Source of the DNA: Microbacterium abyssi
GTDB taxonomy: Bacteria > Actinomycetota > Actinomycetes > Actinomycetales > Microbacteriaceae
DNA length: 64,000 bases
NCBI RefSeq assembly: GCF_015277895.1
Contig: NZ_CP063815.1
Span: forward strand, 1,984,001-2,048,000
Direction: 5' to 3'
The position numbers and the translations under genes were made by a program. The notes beneath the pieces were generated by a model, which ran no database searches, was not told where the DNA came from, and worked only from the letters and a program-made list of their open reading frames with translations. Shown one piece after another: positions 46,130 through 54,386 of this stretch; position 1 is the first letter of the stretch; each line of letters begins with the position of its first letter.

Positions 46130-47157
46130 TCTCCTGCGACCGCCTTCTCGGCGAAGTCGGGGAAGATGATCTCGGCCAGGGCCTTGTCGACGGCATCCTG
46201 ACCGCCCTGCACGTCGCCGGAGTCGACGATCACGGGGGCGATCTTCTCGAGAACGTCGAGCTGGGCGTCGCCGGGGATGCCGCTGACGTCGAGGTTCGAG
46301 CGCTCCTCGATGACCGTGGTGGCCACGTCGATGTCGATGCCCGCTGCGTCGGCGAGCAGCTGCGCGGTCTCCTCGGGGTTCTCGAGCGCCCACACGCGTG
46401 CCTGCTCGTACGCGTCGACGACCGCCTGTGCGAGGTCGGCGTGCTCGGTGATGAACTCCTCTGTGGCGTTGAGGAATCCGTAGGTGTTGAAGTCGACGTT
46501 GCGGTAGATCAGCTGGTCGCCGGTCTCGACCTCGGCTGCGGCCATGATCGGGTCCAGGCCCGCCCACGCGTCGACGGATCCGCCGTCGAGCGCTGCGCGG
46601 CCGTCGGCGTGCTGCAGGTTCTGCACCTCGATGTCCTCGACGCTGAGGCCGGCGGACTCGAGCGCCTGGAGGAGGAAGAAGTACGGGTCGGTGCCCTTGG
46701 TCGCGGCGACCGAGGTGCCGGCGAGGTCCTCGACGGAGGTGATGTCGCTGTCGGGTCCGACGACGATGGCCGCCCACTCCGGCTGCGAGTAGATGTCGAT
46801 GACCTTGATCGGCGAGCCGTTCGCGCGGGCCAGGAGCGCTGCCGATCCGGCCGTGGAGCCGACGTCGACCGAGCCGGAGCGCAGCAGCTCGTTGGCCTTG
46901 TTGGAGCCGGCGGACTGGACCCACTCGACCGTGACGTCGTCACCGAGGATGTCGTCGAGGATGCCCTGGTCCTTGATCACGAGGCTGAGCGGGTTGTAAG
47001 TCGCCCAGTCGACGGTCACGGTGCTCGCGGACCATTCGCCGGATGCGTCGGCGGGTGCGGCGCCGGCGTTCTCGCCCGCGACGCAGCCGGATGCCATGAG
47101 CATCATCGCACCGGCGATCGCGGTCGCAGGGACGATTCGGCGGGTGATGAGGCTCAT
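46126..47157 (-). CDS. ABC transporter substrate-binding lipoprotein (SsuA/TauA-like)
   Basis: A 343-residue periplasmic-type binding protein anchored by lipid at Cys25 (lipobox MASGC). The mature part is a two-lobed NMT1/SsuA-type receptor: VDWATYNPLSLVIKDQGILDD, WVQSAGSNKANELLRSGSVDVGSTAGSAAL, SVAATKGTDPYFFLLQALESAG and VDAWAGLDPIMAAAE. These fit aliphatic sulfonate or taurine binders, but ligand specificity cannot be read from sequence. Its ATG overlaps the ATPase stop (ATGA). Confidence 0.92.
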   Translation of the reverse strand: MSLITRRIVPATAIAGAMMLMASGCVAGENAGAAPADASGEWSASTVTVDWATYNPLSLVIKDQGILDDILGDDVTVEWVQSAGSNKANELLRSGSVDVGSTAGSAALLARANGSPIKVIDIYSQPEWAAIVVGPDSDITSVEDLAGTSVAATKGTDPYFFLLQALESAGLSVEDIEVQNLQHADGRAALDGGSVDAWAGLDPIMAAAEVETGDQLIYRNVDFNTYGFLNATEEFITEHADLAQAVVDAYEQARVWALENPEETAQLLADAAGIDIDVATTVIEERSNLDVSGIPGDAQLDVLEKIAPVIVDSGDVQGGQDAVDKALAEIIFPDFAEKAVAGE

Positions 47158-48002
47158 CGGGTCTCCAAGGTGGTGCTGTGATGGGTGTCGACGCCGAGTC
47201 CTTCGAGGAGTTCGGCGCGCAGGTCCGCGATGCCGCGATCGGCACGGTCTCGCGGTCGGATGCCGGGAACGCTGATGGTGCGCGCGATCGAGGTGGCATC
47301 CGGGTCGGGGTCGGCGGTCAGCGAGCGCAGCAGCAGCACGCGGTCCGCGAGGTAGAGGGCCTCCTCGACGTCATGCGTCACGAGGAGGATGGTGGTGGGC
47401 TCGGCGGCGTGGATGTCGAGCAGCAGGTCCTGCATCCTCAGCCGCGTCAGCGCGTCGAGAGCGCCGAAGGGCTCGTCGAGCAGCAGCACGCTGGGGTTGC
47501 GGGCGAGGGCACGGGCGAGCGAAGCGCGCTGTGCCATGCCGCCGGAGACCTCGCGGGGGCGCTGGTTCGCGGCGTGCTCGAGGCCGACGAGGCTGAGCAG
47601 TTCGCTGACGCGATTCTTGCGGTCGCGTCCGCGGAGGCGGCGTGGCAGACCGAGCTCGACGTTCTGCGCGAGCGTGCGCCACGGAAGCAGCCGGGGCTCC
47701 TGGAACGCGACGGCGGTGCGCTCGTCGGTGTCGGTGACGCCGGATCCGTCGATCGCGATCACGCCGCCGGTCGGGGTGTCGAGTCCGGCGATGAGACGGA
47801 GGAGGGTCGACTTACCGCATCCGGACGGTCCGACGACGGCGACGATCTCGCCGGCGCCGAGGTCGATGTCGAGCCCCCGAAGCACCTGACGACGACCCTC
47901 CGCTACCGGGAAGTGGCGCTCCACGCTCTCCAGGGTCACGGCTGTCGCGGCGCCGGAGGGCGCGACGGTCTCTGCGCGCGACGAGAGGAGTGCGGAGGTC
48001 AT
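47154..48002 (-). CDS. ABC transporter ATP-binding protein (SsuB/TauB-like)
   Basis: A 282-residue ATPase. Walker A GPSGCGKST, Q-loop AFQEPRLLPWRTLAQNV, signature VSGGMAQRASLARAL, Walker B LLLDEPFGALDALTRLRM and switch His in LLVTHDVEEALYLADRV. The EPRLLPWRT box is typical of the SsuB/TauB/NrtD group. Start at MTSALLSSRAETV. It is the first gene of the ATPase, binding protein, permease, acs operon. Confidence 0.93.
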   Translation of the reverse strand: MTSALLSSRAETVAPSGAATAVTLESVERHFPVAEGRRQVLRGLDIDLGAGEIVAVVGPSGCGKSTLLRLIAGLDTPTGGVIAIDGSGVTDTDERTAVAFQEPRLLPWRTLAQNVELGLPRRLRGRDRKNRVSELLSLVGLEHAANQRPREVSGGMAQRASLARALARNPSVLLLDEPFGALDALTRLRMQDLLLDIHAAEPTTILLVTHDVEEALYLADRVLLLRSLTADPDPDATSIARTISVPGIRPRDRADRGIADLRAELLEGLGVDTHHSTTLETR

Positions 48003-48029
48003 GACTCCATCGTCGCGGAGCAGCGCCAC

Positions 48030-48061
48030 TGTGACGAGTCGGACCGTAATGTTCCGTCACA
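48030..48061. promoter_or_regulatory. Possible operator upstream of the sulfonate-type importer operon
   Basis: Inverted repeat TGTGACG (48030-48036) and CGTCACA (48055-48061), 18 bases apart, 28 bases before the ATPase start codon, in the only gap that can hold the operon promoter. Confidence 0.4.
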
Positions 48062-48090
48062 ACTCGGGATTCTCGTGTATAGGCGCACGA

Positions 48091-48128
48091 GAAACGGGCC
48101 GCCACCCCTGAGGGTGACGGCCCGTTTC
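48091..48128 (-). terminator. Hairpin terminator after rpsA
   Basis: Arms of 17 bases at 48091-48107 (GAAACGGGCCGCCACCC) and 48112-48128 with one mismatch, loop CTGA, 10 bases beyond the rpsA stop. No T-tract. Confidence 0.75.
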
Positions 48129-48138
48129 AGAGAGTTGC

Positions 48139-49602
48139 TTACGCGTTGCCGCCCGAGAGCTTCTCGCGCAGAGCCGCGAGAGCCTCGTCATCGGCGAGCG
48201 TTCCGGCGCCGGCGGCGTCGCTCGTGAACGACTGACCAGCGGCAGCGCCGAAGTCGTCGCCAGCAGCGGCCTCGGCCTCGGCCGCCTTGGCAACCGCAGC
48301 CTTGTGGGCCTCCCAGCGAGCCTGGGCCGCAGCGTACTCCTGCTCCCATGCCTCGCGCTGAGCGTCGAAGCCTTCCTTCCATGCACCGGTCTCGGGGTCG
48401 AAGCCCTCCGGGTACTTGTACTCGCCGTTGTCGTCGTACTCGGCGAGCATGCCGTACAGCGCCGGGTCGAACTCGGTGCCGTTGGGGTCGACCGACTCGT
48501 TGGCCTGCTTGAGCGACAGCGAGATGCGGCGACGCTCGAGGTCGATGTCGATGACCTTGACGAAGACCTCTTCGCCGACGGAGACGACCTGCTCAGCCAG
48601 CTCGACGTGCTTGCTGGAGAGCTCGGAGATGTGCACGAGGCCCTCGATGCCGTCTGCGACGCGGACGAACGCACCGAACGGAACGAGCTTGGTGACCTTG
48701 CCCGCAGCGATCTGGCCGATCGCGTGGGTGCGGGCGAAGACCTGCCACGGGTCCTCCTGCGTCGCCTTGAGCGACAGGGAGACGCGCTCGCGGTCGAGGT
48801 CGACCTCGAGGATCTCGACGGTGACCTCCTGGCCGACCTCGACGACCTCGGAGGCGTGCTCGATGTGCTTCCAGGACAGCTCGGAGACGTGCACGAGGCC
48901 GTCCACGCCGCCCAGGTCGACGAACGCACCGAAGTTGACGATCGACGAGACCTGGCCCTTGCGGACCTGGCCCTTGTGCAGGTTGTTGAGGAACGTCGTG
49001 CGCGACTCGGACTGCGTCTGCTCGAGCAGAGCGCGGCGGCTGAGGACGACGTTGTTGCGGTTCTTGTCCAGCTCGAGGATCTTCGCCTCGATCTCCTGGC
49101 CCAGGTACGGAGTCAGGTCACGGACGCGACGCAGCTCGATGAGCGATGCCGGCAGGAAGCCACGGAGGCCGATGTCGACGATGAGTCCACCCTTGACGAC
49201 CTCGATGACCGTACCGGTGACGACGCCGTCGTCTTCCTTGATCTTCTCGACGTCGCCCCAGGCGCGCTCGTACTGCGCGCGCTTCTTGGAGAGGATCAGA
49301 CGGCCTTCCTTGTCCTCCTTCTGGAGAACGAGAGCCTCGACCTCATCGCCGACCTTGACGACCTCGTTCGGGTCGACGTCGTGCTTGATTGAGAGTTCGC
49401 GGGAGGGGATGACACCCTCGGTCTTGTATCCGACGTCGAGCAGAACCTCATCGCGGTCGATCTTGACGATCGTGCCTTCGATGATGTCGCCGTCGTTGAA
49501 GAACTTCAGAGTCTTCTCGACCGCGGCCAGGAAGTCCTCAGCAGATCCGATGTCGTTGATGGCGACCTGCTTGGTGGCCGGGGCGGTCGTTGCGGTAGTC
49601 AT
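48139..49602 (-). CDS. rpsA: 30S ribosomal protein S1
   Basis: A 487-residue RNA-binding ribosomal protein. Four S1 (OB-fold) domains can be traced: about 37-107 (IIEGTIVKIDRDEVLLDVGYKTEGVIP), 122-190 (VVTGTVIEVVKGGLIVDIGLRGFLPAS), 208-278 (VRKGQVSSIVNFGAFVDLGGVDGLVHVSELSW) and 295-365 (IAAGKVTKLVPFGAFVRVADGIEGLVHISELS). The C-terminal 120 residues are an acidic, Ala/Glu-rich tail with aromatic repeats (GEYKYPEGFD, EAWEQEYAAAQARWEAHKAA). This four-domain form with a disordered tail is usual for actinobacteria. A 210-base gap upstream must hold its promoter; TATTCT at 49735-49740 (minus strand) is a possible -10. Confidence 0.96.
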   Translation of the reverse strand: MTTATTAPATKQVAINDIGSAEDFLAAVEKTLKFFNDGDIIEGTIVKIDRDEVLLDVGYKTEGVIPSRELSIKHDVDPNEVVKVGDEVEALVLQKEDKEGRLILSKKRAQYERAWGDVEKIKEDDGVVTGTVIEVVKGGLIVDIGLRGFLPASLIELRRVRDLTPYLGQEIEAKILELDKNRNNVVLSRRALLEQTQSESRTTFLNNLHKGQVRKGQVSSIVNFGAFVDLGGVDGLVHVSELSWKHIEHASEVVEVGQEVTVEILEVDLDRERVSLSLKATQEDPWQVFARTHAIGQIAAGKVTKLVPFGAFVRVADGIEGLVHISELSSKHVELAEQVVSVGEEVFVKVIDIDLERRRISLSLKQANESVDPNGTEFDPALYGMLAEYDDNGEYKYPEGFDPETGAWKEGFDAQREAWEQEYAAAQARWEAHKAAVAKAAEAEAAAGDDFGAAAGQSFTSDAAGAGTLADDEALAALREKLSGGNA

Positions 49603-49812
49603 GTAGTGGGTTGTCCTTGTTGGGTGGATACTCGGGCCCGCCCGGTTTCACGCACGCGTGATCTCACCGGAAGAGCGAATGGATTTGGTTGGATGACACT
49701 CAGGCATGCGTGTGCACGCCACGAGTGACACTTCAGAATACCAGAGAACGCGGCATAACGATTCTGTGGATAAGTCGGACGGGATTCCATGGGTTCGCGT
49801 TAGCGTGAGCGG

Positions 49813-50352
49813 GTGACCCTCCTCCGATCGAAGACGAGCCGGTTCCGGATGCTGGCGCTGCTGGCTATGGCCGGAGCGACGCTGAGCGCCTGCAGCCCGA
49901 CACCGGAGCCCAGCCCCACGCCGACCGCCGCCTTCGCCAGCGAGGAGGAAGCCTTCGCCGCAGCGGAAGAGACCTATCGGGCGTACAACGACGCGGTGAA
50001 CCGGCAACGAGACGGGGATGAATCCGTTGATCCTCTTGATTACCTGACGGGTGAGATGCTCGACTCGGAGATCGCTTCTATACGCGAACTCGAGGCATCC
50101 GGCATAACGCTCGAAGGCGACACAAAGATCATGAGCTTCACGGGGACAGAAGCCCAAACAGATCACGATGTCGCCGCAGTTGACGCACTGGTCTGCCTCG
50201 ACATCACAAACGCGCGAGCAATCGATGCTACAGGAGTCGACGTCACCGCCGTAGGTCGCAGCGATGTCTACGGGATCTCTGTCACTTTCACTGGTAACCC
50301 TGATCACCTACTCATTAGCGAGTATGAAGTGGTTGCTGATACGCAGTGCTGA
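49813..50352 (+). CDS. Putative lipoprotein with AT-rich 3' half
   Basis: A 179-residue secreted lipoprotein. Signal core MLALLAMAGATLSAC with lipid-attachment Cys27, then a Pro/Thr/Ser linker (PTPEPSPTPTAA) and a helical-plus-strand domain beginning EEEAFAAAEETYRAYNDAVN. No named family is recognised; the fold is reminiscent of small secreted NTF2-like lipoproteins but this is a guess. GTG at 49813. From about 50,000 to 50,340 the base composition falls sharply (27 G/C in the 60 bases 50281-50340, by count) and rare codons such as ATA and CTA appear, unlike every neighbour. Its stop overlaps the next GTG. Confidence 0.8.
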   Translation: MTLLRSKTSRFRMLALLAMAGATLSACSPTPEPSPTPTAAFASEEEAFAAAEETYRAYNDAVNRQRDGDESVDPLDYLTGEMLDSEIASIRELEASGITLEGDTKIMSFTGTEAQTDHDVAAVDALVCLDITNARAIDATGVDVTAVGRSDVYGISVTFTGNPDHLLISEYEVVADTQC

Positions 50353-51158
50353 CCGCACTTCTTCTCAGCGCGCTCCTGCTCGTTCCCGCTTCGGGCGGTA
50401 CCGGAACGGGCTGCAGTGATTCTGTACTCGTCACCGGCGGGTGCGGCGTCGACAACAACGGCACCGAGATCGTCATCGACGGCTCGCACGACACCGAGCA
50501 GAATCCCGGCACCTCCCCCGTCAACGATTGGCAGCCGCCGCTCGACGACGCGTGGACTCCTCCGACACCGGAAGAAGAGCTCGACGAGTGCCTGCGCGAG
50601 TGGGACTCCTACATTCGCTGCTACGAGGCGTCCAAGGAGACCGAAGGCGAAGAAGCAGAAGAAGAGCCCGCCATCCCCGCGATCACGATCACCGATCTCG
50701 CACGGTTCGCCCCCGCCGGTTCCACCGTGACCGGCGAGCCGGACAATGTCGGCGTCGCGGGTCTGCCGACGAACTTCGTGACGACGGCATCCGTCCAGAC
50801 CGTCACGGGCGACCTCTTCGGCTTCCCCGTCTCAGTGCGCTTCACGCCCTCCGCGTACGACTTCTCATTCGGCGACGGTGCGACGACGACCACGACTTCG
50901 GGCGGCACAACGTGGGCGGATCTCGACCAGGCGCAATTCACGCCGACCGAGACGAGCCACACCTATCGCGACCGCGGCAGCTACATCGCCCGGGTCGACG
51001 TCCGGTACACGGCCGAGGTCGACTTCGGAATCGGCTGGTTCCCCGTCAGTGGCGAGGTCACCTCGACGGGCGCGGAACAGGAGGTGCGCATCTTCGAGGC
51101 GCACACCGCGCTTGTCGCCCACACCTGCGCGCAGGCGCCCAGCTCCCCCGGCTGCTGA
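50346..51158 (+). CDS. Exported PKD-domain protein
   Basis: A 270-residue protein. A signal sequence (LTALLLSALLLVPASGG) is followed by an acidic, Pro-rich region with cysteine pairs (DECLREWDSYIRCYE), then a PKD/Ig-like domain around residues 160-225: YDFSFGDGATTTTT and SHTYRDRGSYIARVDV are the typical FGDG and Y-x-G-x-Y strands. It ends in CAQAPSSPGC. PKD domains mediate binding at the cell surface. GTG at 50346 overlaps the lipoprotein stop by seven bases, so the two are co-translated and probably work together outside the cell. Confidence 0.82.
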   Translation: MLTALLLSALLLVPASGGTGTGCSDSVLVTGGCGVDNNGTEIVIDGSHDTEQNPGTSPVNDWQPPLDDAWTPPTPEEELDECLREWDSYIRCYEASKETEGEEAEEEPAIPAITITDLARFAPAGSTVTGEPDNVGVAGLPTNFVTTASVQTVTGDLFGFPVSVRFTPSAYDFSFGDGATTTTTSGGTTWADLDQAQFTPTETSHTYRDRGSYIARVDVRYTAEVDFGIGWFPVSGEVTSTGAEQEVRIFEAHTALVAHTCAQAPSSPGC

Positions 51159-51208
51159 CGTCCACTGGCCGCTCCGGCCGTGTCGTCGCCCTGTGACATG
51201 CTGAACGC

Positions 51209-52129
51209 ATGAGCGACAAGCTGATGCTGCTGGACACCGCATCCCTCTACTTCCGGGCCTTCTACGGCGTGCCCGACAAGGTCAAAGCCTCTGACGGCAT
51301 GTCCGTCAACGCCGCCCGCGGCCTGCTCGACATCATCGCGAAGCTCGTCACGCTGTACGAGCCCACCCACATCGTCGCCTGCTGGGACGATGACTGGCGC
51401 CCGCAATGGCGCGTCGACCTGATCCCGACCTACAAGACGCATCGCGTCGTCGAGGTCGTCGAGTCCGGCCCGGATGTCGAAGAGGTGCCTGACCCGCTCG
51501 AGGCGCAGATCCCGCTGATCCGCGAGGCTCTCACCACGCTCGGCATCCCGATCATCGGCGTGACCGCACACGAGGCCGACGACGTCATCGGCACCCTCGC
51601 CACCCGCTCGAGCATGCCCGTCGACATCGTCACCGGCGACCGCGACCTCTTCCAGCTGGTCGACGACAGCCGCGGCATCCGTGTCATCTACACCGCCCGC
51701 GGGATGAGCAACCTCGAGATCCTCACCGACGAGTCCGTCGTCGCGAAATACGGTGTGCTGCCGACGCAGTACGCCGATTTCGCGACCATGCGCGGCGACG
51801 CGTCCGACGGGCTCCCCGGCGTCGCCGGCGTCGGTGAGAAGACGGCTGCCACGCTGCTCAAGGCGCACGGCGACCTCGCCGGCATCCGGGCTGCAGCCGC
51901 CGCAGGCGAAGGCATGAGCTCCGGTGTGCAGGCGAAGGTGCTCGCCGCATCCGAGTACCTAGACGTCGCCCCGACGGTCGTCGAAGTGGCACGGAACCTC
52001 AACATCGAGGTGCCCGTAGAACCGGTCCGCGCGCTCGACGACGTTCAGACCACGGCAGCAGAGGCCCTCGCCGAGCAGTGGAATCTCGGCGGCTCGATGC
52101 AGCGCGCGATCAGCGCCCTGAACCGGTGA
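51209..52129 (+). CDS. Stand-alone 5'-3' exonuclease (FEN-type)
   Basis: A 306-residue flap nuclease similar to the N-terminal domain of DNA polymerase I, without a polymerase part. Metal-binding acidic residues appear in LMLLDTASLYFRAFYG, CWDDDWRPQWRVDLIPTYKTHR, TAHEADDVIGTLA, IVTGDRDLFQLV and the helix-hairpin-helix MRGDASDGLPGVAGVGEKTAATLL. Such stand-alone copies are common in actinobacteria beside PolA and probably remove RNA primers or flaps. It follows the PKD gene by 50 bases on the plus strand and converges with an MFS gene. Confidence 0.93.
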   Translation: MSDKLMLLDTASLYFRAFYGVPDKVKASDGMSVNAARGLLDIIAKLVTLYEPTHIVACWDDDWRPQWRVDLIPTYKTHRVVEVVESGPDVEEVPDPLEAQIPLIREALTTLGIPIIGVTAHEADDVIGTLATRSSMPVDIVTGDRDLFQLVDDSRGIRVIYTARGMSNLEILTDESVVAKYGVLPTQYADFATMRGDASDGLPGVAGVGEKTAATLLKAHGDLAGIRAAAAAGEGMSSGVQAKVLAASEYLDVAPTVVEVARNLNIEVPVEPVRALDDVQTTAAEALAEQWNLGGSMQRAISALNR

Positions 52130-52149
52130 CCCGTTCCCGGGCCGTTGAT

Positions 52150-53397
52150 TCAGCGGCGCCGGAACGCCACGACCATCGCCGACATCAGCGCGACGGTATA
52201 CACCAGCACGACGCCGGCGATCGCGAGCAGCGGCACCTGCCATCCCCCGCTCCCCTCGCGCATCGCGCCCATGATCGGCGCGCCGAGCGCAGCGAAGGCA
52301 TACCCGCACCCCTGCACCAGCGCCGACATCGTGGCGGCTTCGCCGTCCGACCTCGACACGCGCACCAGCCCGGTGAAGATCAGCACGAATCCGCTCGAGT
52401 GCGTGATCGCGCCGAACGACGCCCAGACGCCCGCCAGCTCGGGGGCGATCAGCATCCCGACCACCATCACTGCGAAGAGCACGCCCAGCAGCAACGCGGA
52501 GTAGACCGCGCCGACGTACCGCATGAGCAGCGGAGCGATCATTGCGCCGACGATCGCGACGCCCTGGAACAGCGATGAGAGGGCGCCCGCTGCCGCGGCA
52601 TCCACGTCGGTCGTGTCGAGCAGGATCGTCGGCAGCCACGTCGACATCGCGTAGTAGACCGTCGACTGGGAGGCGAACGCCGCCACCAGAAGCCAGACGA
52701 TCGGACGCCGGATGGTCGCCGCGAAGCGGCTGTCGACCACTACCGGCATCGGTCCGGTAATGCTCGCCGCGTCCGCGCTCGGACCGGGACGCGACTCGGC
52801 CACATCGCCCGACGCACGCTCAGCCGAGCTCCAGGAGCGCGATCGCAGGATGTGGACGATCCACAGCGCGAGCCCGATGACCGTGAATGCGCCCCACAGC
52901 AGCAGCGCCAGCGACCACCCGGTCGCCTCCGCCAGCGGCACGGTCGCGAGAGCCGTCAGCAGCGAGCCCGCGTTCAGCGTCGCCGTGTACACGGCTGTCG
53001 CGACGGCGGTGCGCGCCGGCGGCAGGTCGCGTCGGATGATGACCGGGATCACGACGTTGCCGATCGTGATCGCCGCGCCGATGATGACCATGCCCGCGAG
53101 CATCGACCCGAACCCGGGGAGCGCTCGCACGAGCGTTCCGACCATGACACCGGCGAGTGAGAGGAGGAGCGCGATCTCGGCTCCAGCTCGGCGGATCACC
53201 AGCGCGGCCAGCGGCGTCATCACCGCGAACATGATGACAGGGGCCGTCGTCAGCAAGCCGGCGGACGCCGAGCTGATCCCGAGATCGTCGATGATCTCCG
53301 GCAGCACCGGCGTGAGCGCGATGATCGGTGCGCGCAGGCTGAGGGCTGCGACGAGGATCCCGATGAGGACCAGCCACGGGACGGTGCGTCGTGTCAT
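52150..53397 (-). CDS. MFS transporter (CynX/NimT-like)
   Basis: A 415-residue carrier with about 12 spans, opening MTRRTVPWLVLIGILVAALSLRAPIIALTPVLPEIIDDLGIS, close to the CynX/NimT group (LRxxIxxVGPLLxxIxxDLGLS). A 40-residue Ser/Ala-rich cytoplasmic loop lies in the middle (residues 205-245). CynX-type carriers export or import small organic anions or nitroimidazoles; the substrate here is unknown. Its ATG overlaps the stop of the PHP protein gene (ATGA). The longer upstream frame is antisense-like and rejected. Confidence 0.88.
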   Translation of the reverse strand: MTRRTVPWLVLIGILVAALSLRAPIIALTPVLPEIIDDLGISSASAGLLTTAPVIMFAVMTPLAALVIRRAGAEIALLLSLAGVMVGTLVRALPGFGSMLAGMVIIGAAITIGNVVIPVIIRRDLPPARTAVATAVYTATLNAGSLLTALATVPLAEATGWSLALLLWGAFTVIGLALWIVHILRSRSWSSAERASGDVAESRPGPSADAASITGPMPVVVDSRFAATIRRPIVWLLVAAFASQSTVYYAMSTWLPTILLDTTDVDAAAAGALSSLFQGVAIVGAMIAPLLMRYVGAVYSALLLGVLFAVMVVGMLIAPELAGVWASFGAITHSSGFVLIFTGLVRVSRSDGEAATMSALVQGCGYAFAALGAPIMGAMREGSGGWQVPLLAIAGVVLVYTVALMSAMVVAFRRR

Positions 53398-54380
53398 TCC
53401 GCCCAGGCCCTCAGGCGTTCCAGTCCCCACGTGGTCACGATGCGCTCCGCGGGAACGCCGGCGTGCTCGGCACGTTCGGCGCCGTAATCGAGAAGCGAGA
53501 GCTGTCCAGGTGCGTGTGCGTCCGAGTCGATCGAGAACAGGCATCCGGCATCCAGTGCCATCGCGATCAGCTCGTCCGGCGGATCCTGCCGCTCCGGTCG
53601 CGAGTTGATCTCGACCGCCACACCGTGCTCTGCGCAGGCATCGAAGACCGCCCGCGCATCGAACTGCGACTGCGGTCTGGTGCCGCGCTCGCCCTGCACG
53701 AGCCGGCCGGTGCAGTGCCCGAGCACGTTCACATGCGGCTGAGTCACGGCGGCAAGCATGCGCCTCGTCATCTCACGCGATTCCATGCGCAGTTTCGAGT
53801 GCACGGATGCCACGACGATGTCGAGTTCGTCGAGCAGCGCGGGATCCTGGTCGAGCGCACCGTCCTCGAGGATGTCGACTTCGATGCCGGTGAGCGTCGT
53901 GAAGCCTTCGACTGATTCCGCCCGCACCTGCGGCAACTGCTCGCGCAGGCGCTCGGCTGATAGGCCCCGCGCCACCCGCAGCCGCGGCGAGTGATCCGTG
54001 ATCGCCAGGTACTCGTGCCCGAGCGCCCTGGCCGCAGCGGCCATGACGCCGATGGGCGTCGTGCCGTCCGACCATTCGGTGTGCGCGTGCAGGTCGCCGC
54101 GCAGCTTCGCCCGCAGGGTGGACGTCCTCTCCGGCTCGACTTCACCGCGCAGATCGACCAGGTACTCGGGAACTTCGCCAGCCTGAGCCTGCCGGATCAC
54201 CGAGAACGTCGACTCGCCGATTCCCTTGGCGGCACGAAGCCGCGTCGGGTCGTCGACGATGTCCTGCGGCAGCGCCTTCAGCGTCGCGGCCGCCTGACGG
54301 AACGCCTTGGCGCGGTAGCGCGATGCGCGTTCGCGCTCGAGCAGCGACGCGATCTCCAGCAGCGCGTCAACGGGGTCCAT
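53394..54380 (-). CDS. PHP-domain phosphoesterase with HhH region (PolX-like, no polymerase)
   Basis: A 328-residue protein. Residues 1-75 resemble the helical PolX N-terminal/HhH region (LLEIASLLERERASRYRAKAFRQAAATLKALP; LRAAKGIGESTFSVIRQA). The PHP domain follows with metal-binding motifs GDLHAHTEWSDGTTP, LAITDHSPR, GIEVDIL, VASVHSKL, VLGHCTGR and SIDSDAHAPG. All expected His/Asp residues are present, so it should be an active phosphoesterase or nuclease. The DNA polymerase beta domain that PolX has between these two parts is missing. Role in base-excision repair is plausible but unproven. Coupled to the MFS gene. Confidence 0.9.
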   Translation of the reverse strand: MDPVDALLEIASLLERERASRYRAKAFRQAAATLKALPQDIVDDPTRLRAAKGIGESTFSVIRQAQAGEVPEYLVDLRGEVEPERTSTLRAKLRGDLHAHTEWSDGTTPIGVMAAAARALGHEYLAITDHSPRLRVARGLSAERLREQLPQVRAESVEGFTTLTGIEVDILEDGALDQDPALLDELDIVVASVHSKLRMESREMTRRMLAAVTQPHVNVLGHCTGRLVQGERGTRPQSQFDARAVFDACAEHGVAVEINSRPERQDPPDELIAMALDAGCLFSIDSDAHAPGQLSLLDYGAERAEHAGVPAERIVTTWGLERLRAWAE

Positions 54381-54386
54381 GGCGTC

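Noticed and set aside
46130..46924. N-terminal extension of the ABC permease
   Set aside because: Overlaps the binding-protein gene in another frame and is Arg/Gly-rich; the GTG at 46129 with GTGA overlap explains the start.
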